64,000 bases of DNA. It comes from Dongia_B sp964406155. GTDB lineage: Bacteria; Pseudomonadota; Alphaproteobacteria; Dongiales; Dongiaceae. The position numbers were made by a program, and so were the translations under genes. The stretch covers positions 61,486 through 125,485 of the forward strand of contig CAYOQR010000007.1 of assembly GCA_964406155.1 (NCBI GenBank), read 5' to 3'. The notes beneath the pieces are model-generated. The model saw only the letters and a program-made list of their open reading frames with translations, had not been told where the DNA came from and did no database searches. Below are positions 34,727 to 42,563 of the stretch, one piece after another. Position 1 is the stretch's first letter, and each line of letters begins with the position of its first letter.

Positions 34727-36457
34727 TTAATGCGAGTGGCGCGGCACGCCGGCACCACGCTTGCCAACCAGGAAGTCGAAATCGCAGCCGCGATCGGCCT
34801 GCAGCACATGTTCGACATAAAGCCGCTCATAGCCGCTGGCCAAAGCCGAATCCGGTGCCGCCCAATCGCGCTTGCGCTGGGCCAGAACCGCGTCGGGGAC
34901 GTCGAGATGCAGCCGGCGCCCGGCGACATCGAGCTCGATCATGTCGCCATCCTGCACCAGGGCCAGGGGCCCACCGGCCGCCGCTTCCGGCGCGGCATGG
35001 AGAACGACGGTGCCATAGGCCGTCCCGCTCATGCGCGCATCGGAAATGCGCACCATATCGCTGACACCTTTCTTCAGGAGCTTCGCCGGCAGCGGCATGT
35101 TGCCGACCTCGGCCATGCCGGGATAGCCCTTGGGACCGCAATTCTTCAGCACCATGACGCAGGTTTCGTCGATATCCAGGGCCGGATCGTCGATGCGGGC
35201 GTGATAGTGCTCGATGTTTTCGAAGACGACGGCGCGGCCGCGATGCTGCATCAAAGCCGGCGTCGCCGCCGAGGGCTTGATCACCGCGCCATTCGGCACC
35301 AGATTGCCGCGCAGCACGACGATGCCGCCTTGTTCCGTCAGCGGATTGTCGAGGCTGCGGATCACCTCGGTATTGTAATTCGGCGCGTCGCGGACGATCT
35401 CGCCGATCGTGTGACCGGTGACCGTCATCGCGTCGAGATTCAGCCGGCCGGTTTCGGCCAAGGCCCGCATCACGGTGCGCAGCCCGCCGGCATAATAGAA
35501 ATCCTCCATGAGGAAGCGCCCCGAGGGCATCAGGTCGACGATGGTCGGGATATCGCGGCCGAGCCGGTCCCAGTCGTCCAGGGAAAGATCGACACCGAGG
35601 CGACCCGCTACCGCGATCAGATGAATGACGGCATTGGTCGACCCGCCGATCGCGCCATTGACCCGGATCGCGTTCTCGAAGGCGGCGCGGGTCAGGATCT
35701 GCGACATGCGGATATCGTCATTGACCAGGTCGACGATACGCCGGCCGGCCATATGCGCCAGCACGTTGCGCCGGGCATCCACCGCCGGGATCGCCGCATT
35801 GTCCGGCAGGCCGATGCCGAGCGCCTCGACCATGCTGGCCATGGTCGAGGCCGTGCCCATCGTCATGCAACTGCCGGCGGAACGGCTCTGGCCCTGCTCG
35901 GCGGCGATGAAATCGGCCAGCGACATGCGCCCGGCCTTCACATCCTCATAGAAACGCCAGACATGGGTGCCGGAGCCGATCTGCTGGCCGCGGAAATTGC
36001 CGTTGAGCATGGGACCGCCGGACACCGTGATGGTCGGCAGATCGCAGCTTGCCGCGCCCATCATCAGGGCCGGCGTGGTCTTGTCGCAACCGACCAGCAG
36101 GATCACGCCGTCGATTGGATTGGCGCGGATCGATTCCTCGACATCCATGCTGGCAAGATTGCGGAACAGCATGGCGGTCGGGCGCAGATTGGATTCGCCC
36201 AGGGACATCACCGGGAATTCCAGTGGCAGGCCGCCCGCTTCATAAACGCCGCGCTTCACATGTTCCGCGAGATCGCGCAGATGCGCATTGCAGGGGGTCA
36301 GTTCCGACCAGGTATTGCAAATGCCGATCACCGGCCGGCCATCGAAGAGATGCGCCGGCAATCCCTGGTTCTTCATCCAGCTCCGATGCATGAAGGCGTT
36401 CTTGCCCTCGCCGCCGAACCATGCGCTGGAGCGCAGCTTGCGCTTTTGTTCGCTCAC
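34727..36457 (-). CDS. IlvD/Edd family sugar-acid dehydratase, L-arabinonate dehydratase type
   Basis: A 576-residue dehydratase. The three iron-sulfur cysteines are in place: Cys56 in ELTPCN, Cys124 in VGCDKTTP and Cys197 in AGSCMTMGTAST. Their spacing equals that I recall for the pentonate dehydratases of Rhizobium and Caulobacter, which bind a [2Fe-2S] cluster. The length also matches that subgroup rather than IlvD (about 560-615 with other motifs) or Edd. It should convert an aldonate such as L-arabinonate or D-fuconate/galactonate to the 2-keto-3-deoxy acid. It is the first gene of the operon, facing the IclR regulator across two operator-like repeats. Confidence 0.9.
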   Translation of the reverse strand: MSEQKRKLRSSAWFGGEGKNAFMHRSWMKNQGLPAHLFDGRPVIGICNTWSELTPCNAHLRDLAEHVKRGVYEAGGLPLEFPVMSLGESNLRPTAMLFRNLASMDVEESIRANPIDGVILLVGCDKTTPALMMGAASCDLPTITVSGGPMLNGNFRGQQIGSGTHVWRFYEDVKAGRMSLADFIAAEQGQSRSAGSCMTMGTASTMASMVEALGIGLPDNAAIPAVDARRNVLAHMAGRRIVDLVNDDIRMSQILTRAAFENAIRVNGAIGGSTNAVIHLIAVAGRLGVDLSLDDWDRLGRDIPTIVDLMPSGRFLMEDFYYAGGLRTVMRALAETGRLNLDAMTVTGHTIGEIVRDAPNYNTEVIRSLDNPLTEQGGIVVLRGNLVPNGAVIKPSAATPALMQHRGRAVVFENIEHYHARIDDPALDIDETCVMVLKNCGPKGYPGMAEVGNMPLPAKLLKKGVSDMVRISDARMSGTAYGTVVLHAAPEAAAGGPLALVQDGDMIELDVAGRRLHLDVPDAVLAQRKRDWAAPDSALASGYERLYVEHVLQADRGCDFDFLVGKRGAGVPRHSH

Positions 36458-36475
36458 CTGACGAAATCCTCAAAA

Positions 36476-36512
36476 GTTTGGTATAGCCAAACGTCGTTTT
36501 GTATAGCTATAT
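36476..36512. promoter_or_regulatory. Paired operator-like repeats in IclR/dehydratase divergent promoter
   Basis: GTTTGGTATAGCCAAAC (36476-36492) is a perfect inverted repeat with 6-base arms. A second related copy, GTTTTGTATAGCTATAT (36496-36512), begins exactly 20 bases later, about two helical turns. Both centre on TATAGC. The location, between divergent genes and close to the dehydratase start, fits binding by the adjacent IclR-type regulator. Confidence 0.65.
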
Positions 36513-36641
36513 TAGTTCCAGTTTTTTTGGCCGGTGTCAATCATGCCCTCGGATTGACAGAGCGGGGGCCGATATCGTCGATTGCCAATATCGTGGATTG
36601 GTTGGGGGCCGCGCGACAGATGACAGACCGGATCGAGAGAC

Positions 36642-37493
36642 ATGACCAATACATTGAGCACGGCGGAACCTGGGAAAACGAAACCGGCAAAGGCAGCCGC
36701 CATCGATGAACGCTATCGGGTGCAAAGCGTCGGACGTGCGCTCGACCTCCTTGAGCTGATCGCCGAGCAGGGCCGGGACGGCGCCCGGCTGACCGATCTG
36801 GCCCGCGATCTGTCGCTGTCGAAGGCCGCCGCCTATGCGATCCTGCAAACTTTGCTGGCGCGTGGCTTCATCGTCGATTTCGGTGAAGGCGGCAATCGCC
36901 GCTATCGCCTCGGCATGATGCTGGCGCGCCTGGGCGACCTTGCCATCGCCAATACCACGCTGGCCGATATCGCCTTGCCGGAGCTGCGCCTGCTGACGAC
37001 CGAGCTCGGCCTGACCTCGCGCGTCGCCATTCTCGATGAAGGCCATGCCGTGGTCATCGGCCGGGTCGACGCGCCGGGCGCCATCCGCTTCGATGCAGCC
37101 CTCGGCCGGCGCGAGCTACCCCATTGCTCGGCGGTCGGCAAGGCCATGCTGGCGGCGATGCCGCAGGACGAGGCACAGACCATCCTGACAAGCTTCGATC
37201 TGCCGCAGCGCACGCCCCATACCATGACCGATGTGCCGACGCTGATGCGGCAACTGGCACAGGTGGCCAAACTCGGCTATGCGGTCGATGACGAGGAGGA
37301 CACCGAAGGCATCGCCTGTATCGGCGCCTGTGTCTTCGATCATGCCGGCCGGCCGGCCGGCGCGATCAGTGTCACCAGCCTGAAGCAGCGCGACTGGGCG
37401 CAACGCCGCGACGAGGTCGCCGCCAAGGTCATACAGGCCGCTGCCCGGATCACGAAGCTGTTCGGCGGCGCAACGCCCGAAGACAACGCCTGA
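36642..37493 (+). CDS. IclR family transcriptional regulator
   Basis: A 283-residue regulator. The winged helix-turn-helix occupies about residues 25-85 (VGRALDLLELIAEQ, then LTDLARDLSLSKAAAYAILQ). The effector-binding IclR domain follows (about 95-275), with LPHCSAVGKAMLAAMP and GIACIGACVFDHAGRPAGAI as its typical blocks. It is divergent from the dehydratase operon, which it probably represses or activates through the paired repeats at 36476-36512. The effector is likely a sugar, sugar acid or keto-deoxy acid. The aldose epimerase gene follows 15 bases after its stop, so the two are co-transcribed. Confidence 0.92.
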   Translation: MTNTLSTAEPGKTKPAKAAAIDERYRVQSVGRALDLLELIAEQGRDGARLTDLARDLSLSKAAAYAILQTLLARGFIVDFGEGGNRRYRLGMMLARLGDLAIANTTLADIALPELRLLTTELGLTSRVAILDEGHAVVIGRVDAPGAIRFDAALGRRELPHCSAVGKAMLAAMPQDEAQTILTSFDLPQRTPHTMTDVPTLMRQLAQVAKLGYAVDDEEDTEGIACIGACVFDHAGRPAGAISVTSLKQRDWAQRRDEVAAKVIQAAARITKLFGGATPEDNA

Positions 37494-37508
37494 GACGTGA
37501 CCGACGAC

Positions 37509-38405
37509 ATGGCCGACAATCTCATCCATCTCGCCCATGACCGCCTTTCCCTCAGCCTCGCGCCCCGGATCGGCGGCGCCGTCGCGGCCTTCAGGCGCCG
37601 CATGGAGTCCGGCGAAACACTGGATATCTTCCGACCGATGCCGGCCGCGTCACTGGCACAAGGCGATGTTCTCGGCGCCGGCTGTTTCCCGCTGACGCCC
37701 TTCTCCAACCGCTTGCGCGCGGGACGCTGCCTGTTCCGGGGGCGCGATATCATTCTGCCCTTGAACAGCGACGGACCGCATGTCGAGCACGGCCATGGCT
37801 GGCAGCGTCCCTGGACAATCGCCGATCGGCAGGACGATGCCGTCACACTGGTCTATCGCCATCAACCCGATGCCTGGTTCTTCGCCTATGAGATGCGCCA
37901 GCGTTTCAGCCTGACACCGGAGCGGCTCAGCGTGACGATCGAGACCGTCAATCTGGACCGCGAGCCGATGCCCTATGGTTTCGGCCTGCATCCCTATTTC
38001 CCGCGCACCCCGACTTGCACCTTGCAGGCAGGGGTCGAGGGTTTCTGGGAGGTCGATCAGGAGGTGATGCCGACACGGCTGGTGCCGGTACCCGACCGGG
38101 CCGATCTCAATCGCGGCATCCGGGTCGATGACAGCGAGATGGACAATGCCTTTACCGGCTGGAATGGCGCCGCCATCGTCACCTGGCCGGAACGGGCCTT
38201 GCGCCTGCGCCTTGCCGCCTCGTCACCGCTCCGTTTCCTGGTTGTCTATATCCCGCGCGGCGAAGACCATTTCTGCGTCGAGCCGGTCAGCAACAGCACC
38301 GATGCCTTCAACCTCGCGCATAGCCGAGACGATACCGGCATGCTCGTTCTCGCCCCCGGCGAACGGGTGCGGGCGGAGATCGATTTCACCATCGAAAAAC
38401 TCTGA
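37509..38405 (+). CDS. Aldose 1-epimerase (galactose mutarotase) family protein
   Basis: A protein of about 298 residues (302 if GTG 37497 is used) with the beta-sandwich epimerase signature. GCFPLTPFSNRLRAG near residue 55 holds the substrate-binding Asn-Arg. HGHGWQRPW near 97 has the first His. GFGLHPYFPR near 160 has the second catalytic His. The general-base Glu lies in FCVEPVSNSTDAFNL near 256. It interconverts alpha and beta anomers of a free aldose in the cytoplasm. Co-transcription with the IclR gene and the divergent aldonate operon supports uptake and oxidation of an unphosphorylated aldose. It ends at a strong hairpin. Confidence 0.88.
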   Translation: MADNLIHLAHDRLSLSLAPRIGGAVAAFRRRMESGETLDIFRPMPAASLAQGDVLGAGCFPLTPFSNRLRAGRCLFRGRDIILPLNSDGPHVEHGHGWQRPWTIADRQDDAVTLVYRHQPDAWFFAYEMRQRFSLTPERLSVTIETVNLDREPMPYGFGLHPYFPRTPTCTLQAGVEGFWEVDQEVMPTRLVPVPDRADLNRGIRVDDSEMDNAFTGWNGAAIVTWPERALRLRLAASSPLRFLVVYIPRGEDHFCVEPVSNSTDAFNLAHSRDDTGMLVLAPGERVRAEIDFTIEKL

Positions 38406-38409
38406 ACGG

Positions 38410-38448
38410 AAAAGGCGGTGGCGCAGCTATGCCACACCACCGCCTTTT
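38410..38448. terminator. Bidirectional terminator
   Basis: AAAAGGCGGTGG (38410-38421) pairs with CCACCGCCTTTT (38437-38448), a 12-bp stem, between the convergent epimerase and FAH genes. The flanking A and T runs allow termination in both directions. Confidence 0.8.
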
Positions 38449-38457
38449 CGTTAAAGC

Positions 38458-39336
38458 TCAAGCACTCCAAGCCGCGACCGGATTCTCCAGCACGCCGATC
38501 CGCTCGATCTCGACCCGCACCGTATCGCCGGGTTGCAGATATTTCGGCGGCTTGAAGCCGGCTCCCACACCGGCCGGCGTCCCGGTGGCGATGATATCGC
38601 CCGGCAGCAGCGTGATACCGGCCGAGATGCTTTCGATCAGGGTCGGCACATCGAAAATGAGATCCTTAGTATTGGCATCCTGCCGCAACTCGTCATTCAC
38701 CCAGCAACGGATGCCTGTGTTCTTCACATCGAACTCGACACTGCTGACCAGCCAGGGCCCCATGGGACAGAACGTGTCCTGGGATTTGCCGATCAGCCAT
38801 TGCTGATGACCGTTTTGCAAGTCGCGCGCCGTCACGTCGTTGATAATGGTATAGCCCCAGACATGGTTGAGGGCCTCGGCCTTGGCGATATGGCGGCCGG
38901 GGCGCCCGATCACCACGGCAAGCTCCGCTTCATAATCGATGGCGGTGCTGACCTTGGGATCGATCTTGATGGCGCAACCGGGCCCGATCACGCATTCCGG
39001 CACCTTGGAGAAAACGATCGGCGCAGTCGGCACGACATCCTTCGCCGCACCGGTGCCGCCTTTGGCCATTTCCTGCGCGTGATCGCGATAATTCTTGCCG
39101 ACGCAGAAGATATTGCGTCGTGGCCGGGGAATCGGCGCTTCCAGCTTCACGTCCTTCAATGGAATGGGATCGCCGACATCCCGTAAAGTACCGCCCCCTG
39201 CGGCGAAATCGATCAGCGCCAGAACACCGGCTTGCTGACCGGCGGAACCAAGATCGATCGGTTGAATGAGATCCCCGCTCGGTAACAGACGACAGACCGA
39301 ACGAGCGCCGCGATACGTGAACGTGGCAACGCGCAT
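38458..39336 (-). CDS. Fumarylacetoacetate hydrolase family protein
   Basis: A 292-residue enzyme of the FAH family (hydroxyhepta-dienedioate isomerase / ureidoglycolate lyase-like). The entry loop NIFCVGKNYRDHAQEM near residue 75, the metal-binding Glu pair in YEAELAVVIGRPGRHI, and the DVTARDLQ and GTPAGVGAG blocks are all present. It should act on a 2-keto or acylpyruvate substrate with Mg2+. ATG 39336 follows AGAGGGGAGGC. It is a single gene with an 18-base palindrome just upstream (39359-39376). It belongs to a different subgroup from the AraD1-type protein at 32915, so the two are not duplicates. Confidence 0.9.
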   Translation of the reverse strand: MRVATFTYRGARSVCRLLPSGDLIQPIDLGSAGQQAGVLALIDFAAGGGTLRDVGDPIPLKDVKLEAPIPRPRRNIFCVGKNYRDHAQEMAKGGTGAAKDVVPTAPIVFSKVPECVIGPGCAIKIDPKVSTAIDYEAELAVVIGRPGRHIAKAEALNHVWGYTIINDVTARDLQNGHQQWLIGKSQDTFCPMGPWLVSSVEFDVKNTGIRCWVNDELRQDANTKDLIFDVPTLIESISAGITLLPGDIIATGTPAGVGAGFKPPKYLQPGDTVRVEIERIGVLENPVAAWSA

Positions 39337-39358
39337 GTGCCTCCCCTCTCTATGTAAG

Positions 39359-39376
39359 CCAATGTTCAATCATTGG
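39359..39376 (-). promoter_or_regulatory. Palindromic operator-like site upstream of FAH gene
   Basis: CCAATG (39359-39364) and CATTGG (39371-39376) are perfect arms around a 6-base spacer, lying 23-40 bases before the ATG at 39336. The place fits a repressor site overlapping the core promoter; the cognate regulator is not evident. Confidence 0.45.
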
Positions 39377-39523
39377 TCGTCTTGGTATGAAAATCACTCT
39401 GTCAGGAAGGCAATTTGAAGTCAATCAGGCAGCGGGACTCGGAGCGAGTCCAGGCCGGATACGCGGCCTGCTTCAGCCCTGAAAGGGACGCGTCTCGTTT
39501 GGACAAGCGGTGCGGCGATTGCC

Positions 39524-40429
39524 TTATGAACGGATCGCCGCCCGCATCGCGGCGATATGTTCGGGCCCGATGCCGCAGCAGCCACCGACGATGCTGGCAC
39601 CGCGATCGATCCAATCCCGCACGAAGGCGGCATAGCCGGTTGGATCGAGATCGGTGCGGATATCATGCAAGGTGACATTGGCTTCTGCTTCCGTCGGCTG
39701 CGGTGGGAAGGCATTGGCATAGACGCCAATCTCCATCGCCGGCGAACGCTTCTCCAGCACATCGCGCGCGGCATCGACCGCGACACCCATGACCTCGGGC
39801 TGGCTGCAATTGAAAAGGACGGCGGCCGCGCCGAGCTTCACCGCCGCCTGCACTGCCTCTGCAACCGGTTCGCCGGACCGCAGGCGCGGCATCCGACGAG
39901 CATCCGCCGCGCCGTCTTCCAGGGTGAAGGAAAACCAGATGGGCTTGTCGGTGCCGGCCAGGCCGGCGGCGACCGCCTCGATCTCGGCGATGGCGCTTTG
40001 CGTCTCCGCGAGCCAATGATCGACATGCGGCGCGAGGCCGGCAACGAGCGGTGCGAGAATGTCCTGGGCGCGCGCCGGATCATAGAGGTCCGGGCGATAG
40101 GAACCGAAAAGCGGCGGCAGGGAACCGGCGACCCGGACCTGATGCGGCGCCTGGCCGGCGGCTTCGCGGGCAACACGGCCGGCGAGATCCGCCAGGTCCC
40201 GGCCGCGCGCGGCAAAGCGCTCTTCGCCGAGGTGGAACGGCACGACGGCATAGCTGTTGGTGGTGATGACGGCGGCGCCGGCCTCGATGAAAGCACGATG
40301 GGCACGGCCGACATAATCGGGAGCCTCGATCAGGGCCAAGGCGGACCATTCCGGCTGCTGGAACGGCGCACCCATGCGCTTCAATTCACGCCCCATCCCG
40401 CCATCCAGCAAGGTGATCCGCCGCGTCAT
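39524..40429 (-). CDS. Homocysteine S-methyltransferase family protein
   Basis: A 301-residue barrel protein of the betaine-homocysteine/S-methylmethionine-homocysteine methyltransferase family. The start LLDGGMGRELKRMG is characteristic. The zinc-binding cysteines are the Cys in LFNCSQPE (about residue 205) and the Cys-Cys pair in VGGCCGIGPEHI (about 285). It would transfer a methyl group from a methylated donor to homocysteine, giving methionine. ATG 40429 follows GGAGCAGAAA. It lies 43 bases after the TetR-type gene on the same strand. The donor is not known; the nearby methylated-amine-like genes at 45-51 kb are suggestive only. Confidence 0.87.
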   Translation of the reverse strand: MTRRITLLDGGMGRELKRMGAPFQQPEWSALALIEAPDYVGRAHRAFIEAGAAVITTNSYAVVPFHLGEERFAARGRDLADLAGRVAREAAGQAPHQVRVAGSLPPLFGSYRPDLYDPARAQDILAPLVAGLAPHVDHWLAETQSAIAEIEAVAAGLAGTDKPIWFSFTLEDGAADARRMPRLRSGEPVAEAVQAAVKLGAAAVLFNCSQPEVMGVAVDAARDVLEKRSPAMEIGVYANAFPPQPTEAEANVTLHDIRTDLDPTGYAAFVRDWIDRGASIVGGCCGIGPEHIAAMRAAIRS

Positions 40430-40472
40430 TTTCTGCTCCGTTATGGTTGATTGATGAAAGTGCGAGATGACG

Positions 40473-41129
40473 TCATCGCGCGGCGGGCCCGGCCCGCAGG
40501 CCGGCCAGCACGAGATCGATCGCCGTCTCCGTCAGGCGCTGCCGGCCGGAAGCCTGCTCGACCCCCATCAGGCCGCCCCGCACCACGCCGACCAGAATGG
40601 CCGGCAATGTGTCCAGATCGACCGTCCGGAACTCGCCCGTCGCCATGCCACGCTGCAACACGATCCGGAAGGCCGCCATGATCGAGCCCCGGCGCTGGCC
40701 GAATTCATCGCGCCAGCGCACGATCAATTGCGGTTGATCGCCGGTCAACAGCCGCAGGGCCGAGACCTGATTGCCCAGCAAGCCGAAGGCCAGGCGCAGG
40801 ATTTCGCCCAAGGCCTCGTCCGCCGAGACCGGCGATGCCAAAATTGCCTCCATGCCCCGCTCCAGCTCCTGCAGAGCCTCGCGGAACACTTCCAGGAACA
40901 GCTCGTCCTTCGAGGTGAAATACCGGTAGATGGTCGGCTTGCCGACGCCGGCGGCGCGGGCGATCTCGTCCATCTGCACCGCATCGTAACTGTCCTGGGC
41001 AAACAGCTCGCCCGCAGCCACCAGGATCTTGCGCCGACGCTTCTGCCGCCAATGCGGCTCCACGACCGCTGCGTCGATGGCAGCGGCATCCGCATGAACA
41101 GTGTGCGTGGGGAGTAGATCAGTGGGCAT
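40473..41129 (-). CDS. TetR family transcriptional regulator
   Basis: A regulator of about 218 residues (220 from ATG 41135). The helix-turn-helix is typical: KILVAAGELFAQDSYDAVQM then ARAAGVGKPTIYRYFTSKDE (about residues 35-80). The C-terminal part is the variable ligand domain. It is divergent from the RND efflux genes at 41340 and probably represses them in the absence of a drug-like ligand. A 12-base palindrome lies in the shared promoter region (41149-41160). Start choice is uncertain because no clear ribosome site precedes either ATG. Confidence 0.9.
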   Translation of the reverse strand: MPTDLLPTHTVHADAAAIDAAVVEPHWRQKRRRKILVAAGELFAQDSYDAVQMDEIARAAGVGKPTIYRYFTSKDELFLEVFREALQELERGMEAILASPVSADEALGEILRLAFGLLGNQVSALRLLTGDQPQLIVRWRDEFGQRRGSIMAAFRIVLQRGMATGEFRTVDLDTLPAILVGVVRGGLMGVEQASGRQRLTETAIDLVLAGLRAGPAAR

Positions 41130-41148
41130 CTGCATTGAAAGCTTAACT

Positions 41149-41160
41149 ATAGAGTTCTAT
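41149..41160. promoter_or_regulatory. Candidate TetR operator
   Basis: ATAGA-GT-TCTAT is a perfect short inverted repeat in the AT-rich part of the TetR/RND divergent promoter, about 20 bases from the regulator start. It is a plausible but weak operator candidate because of its small size. Confidence 0.35.
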
Positions 41161-41339
41161 TCTAAGTCAGGTAATCTGATATGATCAAGTCATGGTACGC
41201 GGAATCCGGGATTTGCCGTGGGGGATGCGTGGCATCCGATGCAGGGAAACCGGTGCCCTCAATGGTTAAATGCAGTGATGGCGCCCGCCGGTGGGATCAG
41301 GTGTTGATCGACCATCAATCTCGTTCCAGGTAAGGCCGA

Positions 41340-42563
41340 ATGAAGTTGAAGCTTTTGTTAATTGCCGCCCTCACGCTTGGTGGTCTCGGCTATTTTCTGC
41401 TGCGTGGCTTCAGCGCCGGCGACGCGGCGCCCGATCCGCATGCCGCCCAAAACGGCGCGGCCAAGCCGGGCCTGCCGGTCTATGCGGCGGAAGCGGTGCG
41501 CCAGCCCATGCCGGAACAGATTTCGACGGTGGCCCGCGTGCAGCCGATGGCCAGCGTCGCCGTCATGCCCCGGATCGACGGCGTCATCGCCAGCGTCAAT
41601 GTCAATGAAGGCCAGGAGGTCAAGGTCGGCGACCTGCTCTTCACGCTGGACGACCGGGCCCTGCAGGCCGCCTTGCGCCAGGCCCAAGCCAATCTCGCCA
41701 AGGACCGCGCGCTCTTGGAAAACGCCAAGCGCAACGTCAACCGATTGACGCCGCTGGCGGCGAAGAACTTCACCTCGGCCCAGAGTCTCGATCAGGCCAA
41801 GACCGATGTCGCCACCTATGAGGCGAGCGTCGCGGCGGATGATGCCCAGGTCCAGTCGAGCCAGGTGCAACTGAGCTATACCGTGATCCGTGCCGCCATC
41901 GCCGGGCGGATCGGCAGCATCAATTCCAAGCTCGGCAATCTGGTGCGCCAATCGGATTCGACACCCCTCACGACGATCAACCAGTTGCAGCCGATCTATG
42001 TCGCCTTCTCCGTCCAGCAGGCCTATCTCGACGATCTGCAGACGGCGATGACCAAGGGGCCGATCCCGGTCAGAGCGAGTTTCCCGGCGGCGAAGGAATT
42101 CAACACCGTGGTCGGCGCGATGCCGCCGCCCCAGGCCGGCGAGATCGCCTTCATCGACAACACGATCGATCCCGCCAGCAACACGCTGATGGTGAAAGCC
42201 CGTTTCGACAACGCCAATGAGCGTCTGTGGCCCGGCCAGTATGTCAATGTCGTGGTCACCCTGCGCACCGATCCCAATGCCCTGGTCGTGCCGACGGCGG
42301 CCTTGCAGGTCGGCCAGCAAGGCAATTACGTCTGGATCATCAAGCCGGATATGACCGTCGAGATGCGGCCGGTTGCCGTGGCCCAGCGCATCGGCGACAA
42401 GGCCGTCCTGACCAAGGGCGTCGAGCCGGGCGAGCGCGTCGTCACCGAGGGCCAGATGCGCCTCGAAAACGGTGTCCATGTCAGCGTCGAGCAGGCCCAG
42501 GACAACCCGCAGGCCACGCCCCAGGTCAATCCAGCCACCCCGGCGACGGGAACGGCGCAATGA
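41340..42563 (+). CDS. RND efflux membrane-fusion (periplasmic adaptor) protein
   Basis: A 407-residue HlyD/AcrA-type adaptor. An N-terminal signal-anchor (residues 1-22) is followed by a barrel-sandwich lipoyl-like half (VMPRIDGVIASVNVNEGQEV near 80). A coiled-coil hairpin (about 110-175, rich in Gln/Ala/Lys) comes next, then the second lipoyl half (SYTVIRAAIAGRIGS near 185) and beta-barrel and membrane-proximal domains. There is no lipobox Cys. It links the inner-membrane pump to an outer-membrane channel. Its stop overlaps the pump start as ATGA. No TolC-like gene is adjacent. Confidence 0.93.
   Translation: MKLKLLLIAALTLGGLGYFLLRGFSAGDAAPDPHAAQNGAAKPGLPVYAAEAVRQPMPEQISTVARVQPMASVAVMPRIDGVIASVNVNEGQEVKVGDLLFTLDDRALQAALRQAQANLAKDRALLENAKRNVNRLTPLAAKNFTSAQSLDQAKTDVATYEASVAADDAQVQSSQVQLSYTVIRAAIAGRIGSINSKLGNLVRQSDSTPLTTINQLQPIYVAFSVQQAYLDDLQTAMTKGPIPVRASFPAAKEFNTVVGAMPPPQAGEIAFIDNTIDPASNTLMVKARFDNANERLWPGQYVNVVVTLRTDPNALVVPTAALQVGQQGNYVWIIKPDMTVEMRPVAVAQRIGDKAVLTKGVEPGERVVTEGQMRLENGVHVSVEQAQDNPQATPQVNPATPATGTAQ

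Noticed and set aside
33140..36709. A 1189-codon open frame on the plus strand
   Set aside because: It runs antisense through three well-recognised genes (AraD1, SDR, dehydratase). Its composition is Arg/His/Asp-rich, typical of a mirror frame in GC-rich DNA, and no domain is recognisable.
32915..39336. The two FAH-superfamily genes as a recent duplication
   Set aside because: Their conserved blocks differ (AraD1/GguC pattern versus the ordinary FAH pattern with GKNYRDH and GTPAGVGAG), so they belong to different subgroups.
42227..42559. An N-terminal extension of the RND pump
   Set aside because: The extension lies inside the adaptor gene in another frame. The family N-terminus and ATGA overlap fix the start at 42560.
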